Shown here: in pieces, positions 54,641 to 63,735 of the stretch
Numbering within the stretch: the stretch's first letter is position 1
Layout: each line of letters begins with the position of its first letter
Origin: Vibrio sp. RE86
GTDB lineage: Bacteria > Pseudomonadota > Gammaproteobacteria > Enterobacterales > Vibrionaceae
NCBI RefSeq assembly: GCF_013114545.1
Contig: NZ_VTXI01000021.1
Coordinates: forward strand, 1 to 64,000
Direction of reading: 5' to 3'
Length of the DNA stretch: 64,000 nucleotides
The notes under the pieces: model-generated
The model's input: only the letters and a program-made list of their open reading frames with translations
Database searches by the model: none
What the model was told of the DNA's origin: nothing
Translations under genes and position numbers: made by a program

Positions 54641-55429
54641 ATGGAATTTGAAATATTTGTATGTGATGCGTTTACCCAGCAAAGGTTTAAAGGTAATTCT
54701 GCCGCCGTTGTCCCAGTAAGTGAATGGCTAAGTGACGAATTAATGCAGTCCATAGCCACAGAGAACAACCTTTCTGAGACAGCATTCGTAAAGCCTCTCG
54801 GAGTAGACCATTATGAGATTCGCTGGTTCTCCCCTATCTGCGAAGTCGATTTCTGTGGTCACGCTACCTTAGCGTCCGCCTATGTTCTGTTTAATCATTT
54901 CGACGCAAGTGAAGTGATTACGTTTGAAACACGATTTGTTGGGCCGCTGACCGTTGAGAAAGATGATTCTGGTCGTATCTTGATGTGCTTTCCCCTCCGA
55001 GAACCAACCCCTATCGATACACCACCTGCACTGCTCGAAGGTTTATCAATACAGCCCAAAGAGATTCTGAGCAGCCCACAAGCTTATTTTGCTATTTATG
55101 ACAATGAGCAAGATGTTATCAATCTTGAAACTAAGAGTGAATATCTAAAAACACTCGCTCCCTTTGATGTCGTCGCAACAGCGCCTTCAGCAGACTATGA
55201 TTTCGTGTCTCGCTACTTTTGGCCTGCGAATGGCGGTGATGAAGACCCTGTAACAGGTTCCATTCACGCCGGTCTTGCGCCATATTGGGCTGAAAAATTA
55301 AACAAGCCAAACCTGATTGCCTACCAAGCCTCAAAACGTGGCGGAACGATCTATTGTCATGTAGAACCAGAGCAAGTCATTATTTGTGGCGATGTCGTGC
55401 CCTATTCTCACGGCAAAATTTACATCTAA
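54641..55429 (+). CDS. PhzF-family epimerase/isomerase-like protein
   Basis: The ATG at 54641 (MEFEIFVCDAF) is at normal distance from AAAGGA; the ATG at 54635 is too close. The 262-residue protein has the PhzF pattern: FKGNSAAVVP, ENNLSETAFV with the conserved Glu (about 45), EVDFCGHATLASAYV, and DPVTGSIHAGLAPYW. Members are trans-2,3-dihydro-3-hydroxyanthranilate isomerase or YddE-like proteins. No phenazine genes are present, so the substrate is unknown. Confidence 0.87.
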   Translation: MEFEIFVCDAFTQQRFKGNSAAVVPVSEWLSDELMQSIATENNLSETAFVKPLGVDHYEIRWFSPICEVDFCGHATLASAYVLFNHFDASEVITFETRFVGPLTVEKDDSGRILMCFPLREPTPIDTPPALLEGLSIQPKEILSSPQAYFAIYDNEQDVINLETKSEYLKTLAPFDVVATAPSADYDFVSRYFWPANGGDEDPVTGSIHAGLAPYWAEKLNKPNLIAYQASKRGGTIYCHVEPEQVIICGDVVPYSHGKIYI

Positions 55430-55451
55430 CGTTTCTCTTTTCTAACCCTGA

Positions 55452-55486
55452 TAACTGGTGTTTATTGCCGATATAAGCACCAGTTA
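55452..55486 (+). terminator. Terminator-like hairpin after the PhzF gene
   Basis: The nine-base arms taactggtg / caccagtta flank a 17-nt loop, about 23 nt after the stop. There is no T-run, so confidence is modest. Confidence 0.4.
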
Positions 55487-55654
55487 ATCGTACATCGCCA
55501 TTCATTCACGTAATCTACCTTTATCGACACACCATAACGCTCCCATACAATTCGAAACAGCCCGTAACGATTTGAGCTGTTTCCATAACAAGACTCTGAC
55601 AGAGTATCGATATGGTGAGGCTCAAAATTTTGGACTCCGTTTTAAGGTATGATT

Positions 55655-56425
55655 ATGAACACGACCGCAAAAAGCGCACTGGCTGCTGCAATATCTCTTC
55701 CTCTGTTAGTTGGGTGTGTAACACCCGGTGAAGATGATCCAAACGCCCTAACTAAACAAGGAGCCGCTGGTGGGGCTTTATTAGGCTTAACTCTGGGCGC
55801 TTTGACTGGTGACGCTGAACTTGCAGTTCAAGGCGCTGTTGCTGGGGGTGTGGCTGGAGGTGTGGCAGGTGCATCTGCCGACATTCAAAATAATCGCGAG
55901 TCAATACGTTCAAATAGCCGTGATGACGCCATCGCTCAAATTGGTGGTAACAACAACCAACCCCAACAAGCACAATCGCAGCAAAACTGGGATAAGCTTG
56001 ATCACTTCGTTGGCAATTGGAATGTAAACATTCAAACTCACAGCCAAGATATGGCCAACGTTGCGCCACTATCAGCGTCTGGGTCACTTGCTAAAACCAC
56101 CCAAGCCGATATCACAGTACAAAATGAACAAGGTGTCGATTTAACCGCCGAGTTTTCATATACCACAACGGATGGTTATCAATTATCGTTAGTTAATAAT
56201 GCCAAAGACGTTGCTGTGAGCTTTGCAGGAGAGTCGCAAACTAACTCTAGCCGCTACAACTTCTACCCGACCAATACCTCTGATGTCATCTATAAAGATA
56301 TTAACAGTGCAGATATCCATGTTGAACTTGGATTCGCAGGTCCAAATGTATGGTTACTAGAAAGCTACGCATATATGGATGGTGAACAACAGAAATTACA
56401 AACGTTTAGATTTACAAGAAGCTAA
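55655..56425 (+). CDS. Glycine-zipper outer-membrane-type lipoprotein
   Basis: The ATG at 55655 (MNTTAKSALAAA) has AAGG at seven bases; the ATG at 55649 lies too near it. The 256-residue protein has a lipobox (LLVGC), then a glycine-zipper segment (about 37-78, GGALLGLTLGALTG and VAGGVAGGVAG), a Gln/Asn linker, and a C-terminal beta-rich domain (about 110-256) starting LDHFVGNWNVNI. The zipper resembles SlyB/YMGG-type lipoproteins. The C-terminal part recalls lipocalin-like small-barrel domains; this is weak. Confidence 0.75.
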   Translation: MNTTAKSALAAAISLPLLVGCVTPGEDDPNALTKQGAAGGALLGLTLGALTGDAELAVQGAVAGGVAGGVAGASADIQNNRESIRSNSRDDAIAQIGGNNNQPQQAQSQQNWDKLDHFVGNWNVNIQTHSQDMANVAPLSASGSLAKTTQADITVQNEQGVDLTAEFSYTTTDGYQLSLVNNAKDVAVSFAGESQTNSSRYNFYPTNTSDVIYKDINSADIHVELGFAGPNVWLLESYAYMDGEQQKLQTFRFTRS

Positions 56426-56533
56426 TGAATAGAAACGTAACCCTCTACCATGACCACAGTTTAAGTAACTATATGTAGAATCCAACAGCGATTTAAGCGT
56501 ATGATAATAAAGAACTAACGATCGGAGGCTGTA

Positions 56534-57148
56534 ATGAAGATTATTATTCTACATGGCTTATATATGCATGGTATGGTGATGCAACCTCTCAGTCGTCGGC
56601 TACGTGATCTCGGTTATCGAACCAAAATTCTGTCATACAACAGCGTTGCCATCGACGAGCAAAAAATCTTTGCCATGCTCGATGACGCGCTATCAGATTC
56701 AATGCCCAATATCTTGGTCGGTCATAGCCTTGGTGGTTTAATTATTCGTCATTACCTAGAAAGCAAACAACACGTCACGTCGAAAGTCTCGCATGTCGTT
56801 ACTATTGGTTCTCCTTTAAAGGGAGCGTCGATTGTTACTCGAATTCAAGAGCTTGGTATGAGTATGATTCTGGGGAACTCACCCGATTTCGGTTTGCAGC
56901 AACACGATAATGATTGGTCACTGCCGCAGAAACTCGGAAGTATTGCTGGCACGCTGCCACTAGGTGCAAGGTCTTTGCTTTTGATGGATAAGAATATGAT
57001 GTCCGATGGGACAGTGACCGTAGAAGAGACCAAACTTGAGGGCATGACCGATCACGTAGAGATTAGAAACAGCCACACCAGTCTCATATATAGTTCTCTC
57101 GTCCCCAATCAAATCCACCACTTTATTCACCACGATAGATTTGAATAA
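56534..57148 (+). CDS. Lipase-like alpha/beta hydrolase
   Basis: This 204-residue protein has the oxyanion HG motif (ILHGLYMHG), the nucleophile elbow GHSLGG (about 63-68), a TIGSPLKGAS strand, an Asp in MMSDGTVTVE and a late His in RNSHTSL, which complete a plausible Ser-Asp-His triad. It resembles PGAP1/Pseudomonas-lipase-like esterases in miniature. No signal peptide, so cytoplasmic. A GGAGG site precedes the ATG. Confidence 0.82.
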   Translation: MKIIILHGLYMHGMVMQPLSRRLRDLGYRTKILSYNSVAIDEQKIFAMLDDALSDSMPNILVGHSLGGLIIRHYLESKQHVTSKVSHVVTIGSPLKGASIVTRIQELGMSMILGNSPDFGLQQHDNDWSLPQKLGSIAGTLPLGARSLLLMDKNMMSDGTVTVEETKLEGMTDHVEIRNSHTSLIYSSLVPNQIHHFIHHDRFE

Positions 57149-57160
57149 AGAGAACATAAA

Positions 57161-57189
57161 AAACAGCGAACGTTTGGCGTTCGCTGTTT
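57161..57189. terminator. Bidirectional terminator before the M16 peptidase gene
   Basis: The perfect 12-bp stem aaacagcgaacg / cgttcgctgttt with a five-base loop lies between convergent genes. Confidence 0.85.
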
Positions 57190-57220
57190 GAGGTTTGAGG
57201 TTTGAGGTTTGAGGTTTGAG
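57186..57220. repeat. Five exact tandem copies of gtttgag
   Basis: The heptamer gtttgag is repeated five times without change, beginning in the right arm of the terminator hairpin. It is non-coding. Confidence 0.9.
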
Positions 57221-57229
57221 TAATACCCT

Positions 57230-59980
57230 TTACGATTCAGGCGTTAACGCATATTTCATACTGATGCTGTTGTCTCCAAATGCTTGTTCAACGCGCTGAG
57301 TAAACTCTTCTTTTGTAATGGATTGCGTCATTGCATCTACATCCATTAACGCATCAACACCGTACCCATGAATAAGGTAACGTGTATAGAACCAAGCCCT
57401 TTGCCCCTGATCGTCCGCCAACGGGTGCAGCGCAACCGCGAGCTGTTTTGCTACCAAATCGATATCTTGTTGCGTGACATTACTACGAACATCAGCAATC
57501 ACTTTATCAATCGCCTGCTCAATCTTCTTTATATCTTCAGGAGCAACCTGAGCTTCAATAAACCAGTCTGTGCTTGGTTGTTGATCTTGGCCAGTCGCAT
57601 AATTATCTGGCGCATAATCCAACCCTAACTCTTCACGAACATAACTTGTTAAACGCTTATTAATTAAACGCTGCACCATATCATCAATAAATGCAGTTCG
57701 AGCTGTTGTTGAAGACGTATTAGCATTGGTTACACGTAGTATGTAGTAACTGTTCGGCTCATTATAAATGGCCATGTCTATACGTTTTTTAGGTGGCTCT
57801 TTATATCCAGCGTCGAATGAAACTTTTTCAGCTGGCGTCAAAGGAATACCCGCAATGTAATACCCCACCATCTCTTTAAGTTCCGCGGGTTCAATATCTC
57901 CCACCACAACCAACTTGTTGCCTCGATTAAAGCTAAACAATTGATGGTGCACTTCTTTAACTTGCTCTGTCGTCACCAATGTATATTCAGGAGTTGGTAA
58001 CATGTAGTGCATGCTGTTTTTCTTGTAGCTATTGCGGTTCATAGCTTGAGACCATTTTCCTACTGGAGTAGCAAGATAGTTGTCTATGTTCGAAATAACT
58101 TCACGCGCCGAAGCATTAAGCTGTTTTTCAGACACATTCACGTGAGTAGAAATATTGAAGATCACATTCAGTGTATCTGCCAACTTATCCTTTGGTGCTT
58201 TCAGCTCCACACCATGGTGAGTGAAATTGATAAATGGATAGACTTCTATGCTGTTTCTTTGCAGGTAAGAGTCAAGTTCTGGGCCATTGAACTCACCAAG
58301 GCCGCTTCTCGATATCGTTGGTATAGCCAGTTCAGATGCAGCGAATAAGCTTGGGTCTAATGCCGCTTTGCCTCCTTGACTGCCATAAACAACATTTACG
58401 TAGTTACCTGCTTTCTCATCACGCTCGTACCAAACTTCAACGCCGTTCTCTAACGTCCAGACTATAAATCCATTATCCAAGGTCTCTTCACTGACAATTT
58501 GAGCGCTACCGTTAGGTTTCATGAGCTCTGTCGCTGTTGCAACCAAGGCAATAGGTTTAACACCGACCTGTTTTATGTCATCACGCAATACTGAGATTTG
58601 ATTTGTTAAAGGCGTAATAGCTTGCTGATTCTCCGCACCAATGATCATTGCGGAGTCTTTTGATAAGTAGCTACGTAGACGTTCGTTAATATTATCGAGT
58701 GTCGCTTGCTCCAATACAGCATCTAAGCTCTGTTGATAATCCTCTTTGGATTGAAGTGGATTGCGCAAAGAAATCGCATATACAATAGACTCCGCATTAT
58801 CTAGCGGCGAGTGTTGCTCCCACTGTTCATCCACCGTTTTAGCGAGTTGTTGGTAGTGAGCAGTAGCAGCATCAAGTTCCTGCTGTGTCACACCATGATC
58901 TCGGAGAGAGGCCAAAGTATCAATGAAGATGCGCTGTGCTTTTTCTCGCTCAGCTTCCACGAATCCAACGGACAGCAACCCGTAACGACGATAATTGATA
59001 TAGTAAGAAGACGCGTACAAACTTTGCAAAGGCTGCGCTTCTGTGTTGAATCGTGTATCTAATCTTGTCCAAATAAGGCTTTCTGTAATACCATCTAGCC
59101 ATTCATCAAGCAGTTGGTTACGAGTTTTTACGCTTGCTGAACCCCTTTCAATGAGAAGACTTAAACTAGGTGAATCATACTCTCCGATCTCTTCTACAAA
59201 GTCGGGCGTATTGAGGGCAACCATAGCCACCTTATTGTCCGTAAGATCTGTATCGTTCTCCCAGCTTCCAAAGTGCTTCGCTATCAGTTCCATAGCCTGC
59301 GATTGAGTCACATCACCGGTCACAATGACTTCTGTGTAACGCGGTTGGTACCATTTTTCGTAAAACGCTCTGATACTTTGAGACGTAGCTTCTGCGACAG
59401 ATGTTTTGTTGCCGACTGGGTCGAGAGTTTCGAGCTCCGTCCCTTTAATCACATTCTCATAATACTTTTCTGACAGTGATTTATTCTCAGGCCGAGTGCG
59501 ACGAATCTCTCCCTGAATAACGCCCTTTTCTTTTTCGATTTCGTTAGGGTCAAGAGTCAATCCATCAGCGATGTCTCGCATCCATTGGAGACCTTTATCT
59601 AACTGCTGATTGCCAGGAAGATCGAGTTTATAGACCGTCTCATAGTATGAGGTGTAGGCGTTAATATCGGCGCCAAATGTCATGCCTGATTGTTCAAACA
59701 ATGAAACGACATCATTTGAAGTGAAATTCTTAGAGCCATTGAATGCCATGTGTTCTAAAAAGTGCGCATAGCCTTTTTGAGATTCCTCTTCATGAGCTGA
59801 ACCAATATGGACAAACATTCGAATAGAGACCGGCTCTTTGGTCGATGGGTAAATGTGATACTGCAAGCCATTATCCATTTGCCCTGTTACCAGTAAAGGG
59901 TCACTTTGAATCGGTTTATCTGGCGCTTGCTGAGTACACCCCGTAAGCACCATTAAGAATAGAACGATTATTTTTTTCAT
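57230..59980 (-). CDS. M16-family zinc peptidase, lipoprotein
   Basis: The ATG at 59980 (MKKIIVLFLMVLTGC) gives a lipoprotein signal; an ATG two codons earlier is also possible. The 916-residue protein has two M16 halves. The active half has the inverted zinc motif HFLEH (about 73-77), with the third ligand expected in the ENKSLSEKY region or shortly after. The second half lacks the motif, as usual. Size and layout match the vibrio PqqL-like insulinase-type proteases of the cell envelope. The substrate is unknown. Confidence 0.88.
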   Translation of the reverse strand: MKKIIVLFLMVLTGCTQQAPDKPIQSDPLLVTGQMDNGLQYHIYPSTKEPVSIRMFVHIGSAHEEESQKGYAHFLEHMAFNGSKNFTSNDVVSLFEQSGMTFGADINAYTSYYETVYKLDLPGNQQLDKGLQWMRDIADGLTLDPNEIEKEKGVIQGEIRRTRPENKSLSEKYYENVIKGTELETLDPVGNKTSVAEATSQSIRAFYEKWYQPRYTEVIVTGDVTQSQAMELIAKHFGSWENDTDLTDNKVAMVALNTPDFVEEIGEYDSPSLSLLIERGSASVKTRNQLLDEWLDGITESLIWTRLDTRFNTEAQPLQSLYASSYYINYRRYGLLSVGFVEAEREKAQRIFIDTLASLRDHGVTQQELDAATAHYQQLAKTVDEQWEQHSPLDNAESIVYAISLRNPLQSKEDYQQSLDAVLEQATLDNINERLRSYLSKDSAMIIGAENQQAITPLTNQISVLRDDIKQVGVKPIALVATATELMKPNGSAQIVSEETLDNGFIVWTLENGVEVWYERDEKAGNYVNVVYGSQGGKAALDPSLFAASELAIPTISRSGLGEFNGPELDSYLQRNSIEVYPFINFTHHGVELKAPKDKLADTLNVIFNISTHVNVSEKQLNASAREVISNIDNYLATPVGKWSQAMNRNSYKKNSMHYMLPTPEYTLVTTEQVKEVHHQLFSFNRGNKLVVVGDIEPAELKEMVGYYIAGIPLTPAEKVSFDAGYKEPPKKRIDMAIYNEPNSYYILRVTNANTSSTTARTAFIDDMVQRLINKRLTSYVREELGLDYAPDNYATGQDQQPSTDWFIEAQVAPEDIKKIEQAIDKVIADVRSNVTQQDIDLVAKQLAVALHPLADDQGQRAWFYTRYLIHGYGVDALMDVDAMTQSITKEEFTQRVEQAFGDNSISMKYALTPES

Positions 59981-60108
59981 AGCCATACTTCATTTTTATA
60001 AATTTCATGACAAATATACCCCAAACGAATGGAGGTTTTTATAAATTTCAATGTGTTAAAGAAACTAATTTGAGCCAGTTGCACGATTAAAACTAAAGGC
60101 GTATCATT

Positions 60109-60126
60109 AATCGTAATTCGACGATT
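60109..60126. promoter_or_regulatory. ArsR operator upstream of arsR
   Basis: The inverted repeat aatcgt-aattcg-acgatt lies about 20 nt before the arsR start. The same motif recurs at 60533-60548. Confidence 0.75.
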
Positions 60127-60145
60127 AACTATTAGGTAGATATCA

Positions 60146-60487
60146 ATGAACACTAGCTGTGCTAAGACCAATGCCATAGCGTTTGAGTCAACAGAACAAG
60201 AACTGGCGCAAGAGCTTAAACTCGCAGCACAATCAAAAGCACTATCCCACCCTGCGCGTGTTCGGATTGTTAAGATTCTACTTAATTTAGAAAAACTTGG
60301 TGGATGCCTTAATAGCGATTTGGTTTCTGAATTAGGTCTTGCTCAATCAACCGTTTCTGAGCATTTACGGATTCTTAAACAAGCAGGTTTTATTACCGCA
60401 GAACCAATGCCACCTAAAGTCTGTTATCGAGTGAATAAGTCCGAGATCGAGCAGTTTAATCTGTCTTTCACTACTATATTCAGCTAA
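60146..60487 (+). CDS. arsR: ArsR-family arsenite-responsive repressor
   Basis: This 113-residue protein has an ArsR/SmtB winged helix (about 20-105: LSHPARVRIVKILLNL, then LGLAQSTVSEHLRILKQAGFI). The canonical ELCVCDL metal site of E. coli ArsR is not present: the equivalent reads GGCLNSDLV with one Cys. Other Cys are in the N-terminal MNTSC and in PPKVCYRVN, so As(III) may be bound at a different three-Cys site. It probably represses itself and acr3 through two matching operators. Confidence 0.88.
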   Translation: MNTSCAKTNAIAFESTEQELAQELKLAAQSKALSHPARVRIVKILLNLEKLGGCLNSDLVSELGLAQSTVSEHLRILKQAGFITAEPMPPKVCYRVNKSEIEQFNLSFTTIFS

Positions 60488-60532
60488 CCCTGTAGGGAGG
60501 TTTCTATACTTCCCTTTTATAAACATTTAAAT

Positions 60533-60548
60533 ATCGTCATTCGACGAT
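60533..60548. promoter_or_regulatory. ArsR operator upstream of acr3
   Basis: atcgt-cattcg-acgat shares nine central bases (attcgacga) with the arsR operator. It lies about 20 nt before the acr3 start. Confidence 0.72.
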
Positions 60549-60567
60549 AAACGAAGAGAGCGTTGCT

Positions 60568-61644
60568 ATGAATTCACAAGCTGCAACCAAATCAACACCT
60601 GACCAATCTGCGTCAAACAACATGAGCTTCTTAGACCGTTATTTGACCGTTTGGATCTTTGTCGCAATGGCCGTCGGTATTGCTATTGGTGTTGTGTTCC
60701 CACAAGTCGCGGAATGGAACGAATCAATGTCTGTGGGCACTACCAATATACCCCTAGCGATCGGCTTAATCCTGATGATGTATCCACCACTTGCCAAAGT
60801 GAACTATGGATTACTGGGCAAAGTTCGTAAGGATAAGAAAGCCATTACGTTATCACTGATCATGAACTGGATCGTTGGGCCGATCTTGATGTTTGTCCTT
60901 GCGCTTATATTCCTAGGCGATAAGCCCGGGTACATGGTTGGCATCATTCTAATTGGTTTAGCTCGATGCATCGCAATGGTATTGGTATGGAACGATATTG
61001 GTGGCGGTAATAAAGAGTACGGTGCTGCGCTGGTTGCACTGAACAGCGCATTCCAAATTGTGACTTACAGCTTTATGGCTTGGTTATTCATCACTGTACT
61101 GCCACCGGTCCTTGGATACCAAGGGTTTGATGTCAATATTTCAATGCTAGAGATTGCCGAAAGCGTATTGATCTATCTTGGTATTCCTTTCTTAGCAGGA
61201 TTCTTAAGCCGTAAATGGTTGACCGCTTGGAAAGGTGAAGATTGGTACAATGACGTATTCATTCCTCGCATTTCACCAATGACGTTGATTGCACTACTCG
61301 CAACCATCGTTTTAATGTTCAGCCTAAAAGGTGAGATGATCTTTGAGTTACCAATGGATGTTGTGCGCGTTGCAATTCCACTGGCTATTTACTTCGTGCT
61401 GATGTTCTTCGTAAGTTTCTTCGTCGGTAAGAAGTTGGGCATTGATTACGATAAAAACGCTTCAATCGCCTTCACCGCGACAGGGAACAACTTCGAGTTA
61501 GCGATTGCCGTGAGTATTGCCGTTTTTGGTTTGAATTCAGACCAAGCATTTGCAGGTGTTATTGGGCCACTGATTGAAGTACCCGTCTTGATTGCTTTGG
61601 TTAACGTTGCACTGAGAATGAAACAGAAGTACTACAGTAAGTAA
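60568..61644 (+). CDS. acr3: ACR3-type arsenite efflux permease
   Basis: This 358-residue protein has about ten hydrophobic helices and the ACR3 signatures LARCIAMVLVWNDIGGGNKEY with the essential Cys (about 133), and TATGNNFELAIAVSIAVFG (about 308). It exports As(III) (and in some cases Sb(III)) using the proton gradient. It is preceded by arsR with an 80-nt gap holding the second operator, so it can be transcribed by itself. No arsC is adjacent in the window. Confidence 0.93.
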   Translation: MNSQAATKSTPDQSASNNMSFLDRYLTVWIFVAMAVGIAIGVVFPQVAEWNESMSVGTTNIPLAIGLILMMYPPLAKVNYGLLGKVRKDKKAITLSLIMNWIVGPILMFVLALIFLGDKPGYMVGIILIGLARCIAMVLVWNDIGGGNKEYGAALVALNSAFQIVTYSFMAWLFITVLPPVLGYQGFDVNISMLEIAESVLIYLGIPFLAGFLSRKWLTAWKGEDWYNDVFIPRISPMTLIALLATIVLMFSLKGEMIFELPMDVVRVAIPLAIYFVLMFFVSFFVGKKLGIDYDKNASIAFTATGNNFELAIAVSIAVFGLNSDQAFAGVIGPLIEVPVLIALVNVALRMKQKYYSK

Positions 61645-61665
61645 TCATAATCACTAATCTTTATT

Positions 61666-61694
61666 AAAATCCCGGTGCATAACACCGGGATTTT
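61666..61694. terminator. Bidirectional terminator after acr3
   Basis: The perfect 12-bp stem aaaatcccggtg / caccgggatttt with a five-base loop lies between convergent genes. Confidence 0.88.
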
Positions 61695-61704
61695 TATTTC
61701 CTAA

Positions 61705-63735
61705 TTAAGCGCAAAACTTAATGTTTTCTAGTATTGCGTCAAATGGCATTGGTTTGTAGAAATAATAGCCTTGTATTAGTTCAATCCCCTGCTCTGTGAC
61801 GAATTCACACTCTTGTTCAGTTTCAACGCCTTCAACAACAATGTCTGCTCCGGTTAATCGAACAAGTTCACTGGTCAACCTAAACATCTCTCTGCCATTT
61901 TTGTGCTTTAAGTTAAGCACTAATGAACGATCGATTTTGACTTTATCGTAATCGTACTTGCTCAAGTAGCCGATTGAGGAGTACCCAGCGCCAAAATCAT
62001 CCAGTGCGATACCTATCCCCTTCTCTTTTAATGTCTGGAACACAGCCCAAGTTGCCTGCTCATCTTGGATCAGAAGATCTTCAGTGATCTCCAACTCCAC
62101 TTGATGAAAGTCGAGTGCACTTTGCTCAATCATCTTGATAACGGTTTCAGTGAAGTTCGGTATCAAGAAGGTTTCTGTTGACACGTTTATGGAAACCTTA
62201 AACGACGGATTCTTTGCCAGCGGTGCAACTTCTGCCAGCGCTTGCTTGATAACCCAAAGGTCCACTTCTGAAGTCAGCCCAAGTTTGGCAAAACTCGCCA
62301 AAAAGGTGGGTGGCGTGATTGTTCCATCCTTACCCTTGTGGCGAATCAGCACTTCGAGCGAGTTAACACAACCATCTTTTGTGTTCACTTGCGGTTGGTA
62401 AAACAGAATGAATTCACCATTTTGCTGTAGCTGGCTAATGTGTCTTTGCGCCATCAAGTTACGGCTCATACTTGGCAGTAAACCAGTTTTACGGTTGCTT
62501 CCGACCTCCTCATAGTTAAAAAACTCGTCAGAAGAGCCCTTGCTGAACACAGCGTGACTACCCACAACTTTATCCATCTGCTTAAAGAAAGGTAGGTAGA
62601 TAACAATGCCAACAATGATGATCATTAACTGCAATACCGCCCCGTTAATATCATTCCCGGTCGCTAAATAACCACTAAGCAAGCTTGGCGTCATCCAGCT
62701 AACAAACTCTGAAATAGGCGCGACAAATCCCCAGTACGTGGCGAAGTAGGCAATCATAATTGCCACTAACGGAGTGATTAGAAACGGTATCGCTAGCACT
62801 GGGTTAAAGATGACAGGCAAGCCAAACAATATCGGTTCGTTGATATTGAAAATACTCAACACCAATGTTGCCCACGCCAACGTTCGATAGCCTTTGTTTT
62901 TCGTGAAAAAGAGCATGCAAAGCACTAGGCTTAATGTATTCCCTGCGCCACCAATCCCAGCATAAATATCGTAAAAATTACTCGATAAAATCGGCAATGA
63001 TTCGCCCAGCTCTTTATGCAGCGTGAAACCCATTTGCGTTAACTCATACAGTTCAGATTTGTATGGAGAAAACACAATATGGCCATTGATGCCGACTACC
63101 CATAATAGGTTTCGAACCAATTCATACCACAGCGCATCACTTAACGAATCAACACCAAGCTTAGGAACCAGCACATTGACACTGTTACAGGTTTCAAACC
63201 AGTTACCCATTACGCGGCCAATCGCTGCATAAGCGAAGACGAGTAGGATCGTCGAAAGAATCAGGTTAATCGATTGATCGACAACATTAGGTAGGTCACT
63301 GTCCATGAACACGCGTTTGCGACTTAAAAACCTGACTGACAATGCCACCAGCAATGGGGTAATGATGGCTAACGGATAGTTGGCAGGAAGCACAGAGCCC
63401 ACATGCAGTAATCCCCACTCGTTACTTACAATCACGTAGATCAGCAAGGATGGCGTAACAACAGTAGTGCGAGATAGTTTATGAATTCTCGCTAGAAACA
63501 ACCCGTAGTAGGTGAGCAGCAGTAAAGGAAAAAGTTTCCACACCAATGTACTAATGAACACCATGTACTCAGATGCAGATTGGAACTCGAGTAGCGCTAA
63601 AATATTGCCAATCAACATAGAAAATGCCGACAACAATGAGACAGGCAAGAGCATCACAAAGACATTGCACAGTCCGTTTAGGTATAGGTTTTGAGATATT
63701 TTAATAAAAGTATGATTGATTGAATTGGTGTTCAT
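61705..63735 (-). CDS. PTS-EIIC-like membrane sensor fused to an EAL phosphodiesterase
   Basis: The start is uncertain: ATG 63735 (MNTNSINHTF) is preferred over 63780, though neither has a clear ribosome site; this gives 676 residues. Residues to about 390 form a cellobiose-type PTS EIIC permease: many helices, GGAGNTLSLV and the sugar-site motif NEPILFGLPVIFNP. A short linker leads to an EAL domain (about 430-675) with EVL in place of EAL, and the other catalytic motifs intact: NVSTETF, LEITEDLL, DDFGAGYSS, KIDRS, VEGVETEQE, IQGYYFYKP. It may degrade c-di-GMP in response to a sugar (inference). Confidence 0.85.
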   Translation of the reverse strand: MNTNSINHTFIKISQNLYLNGLCNVFVMLLPVSLLSAFSMLIGNILALLEFQSASEYMVFISTLVWKLFPLLLLTYYGLFLARIHKLSRTTVVTPSLLIYVIVSNEWGLLHVGSVLPANYPLAIITPLLVALSVRFLSRKRVFMDSDLPNVVDQSINLILSTILLVFAYAAIGRVMGNWFETCNSVNVLVPKLGVDSLSDALWYELVRNLLWVVGINGHIVFSPYKSELYELTQMGFTLHKELGESLPILSSNFYDIYAGIGGAGNTLSLVLCMLFFTKNKGYRTLAWATLVLSIFNINEPILFGLPVIFNPVLAIPFLITPLVAIMIAYFATYWGFVAPISEFVSWMTPSLLSGYLATGNDINGAVLQLMIIIVGIVIYLPFFKQMDKVVGSHAVFSKGSSDEFFNYEEVGSNRKTGLLPSMSRNLMAQRHISQLQQNGEFILFYQPQVNTKDGCVNSLEVLIRHKGKDGTITPPTFLASFAKLGLTSEVDLWVIKQALAEVAPLAKNPSFKVSINVSTETFLIPNFTETVIKMIEQSALDFHQVELEITEDLLIQDEQATWAVFQTLKEKGIGIALDDFGAGYSSIGYLSKYDYDKVKIDRSLVLNLKHKNGREMFRLTSELVRLTGADIVVEGVETEQECEFVTEQGIELIQGYYFYKPMPFDAILENIKFCA

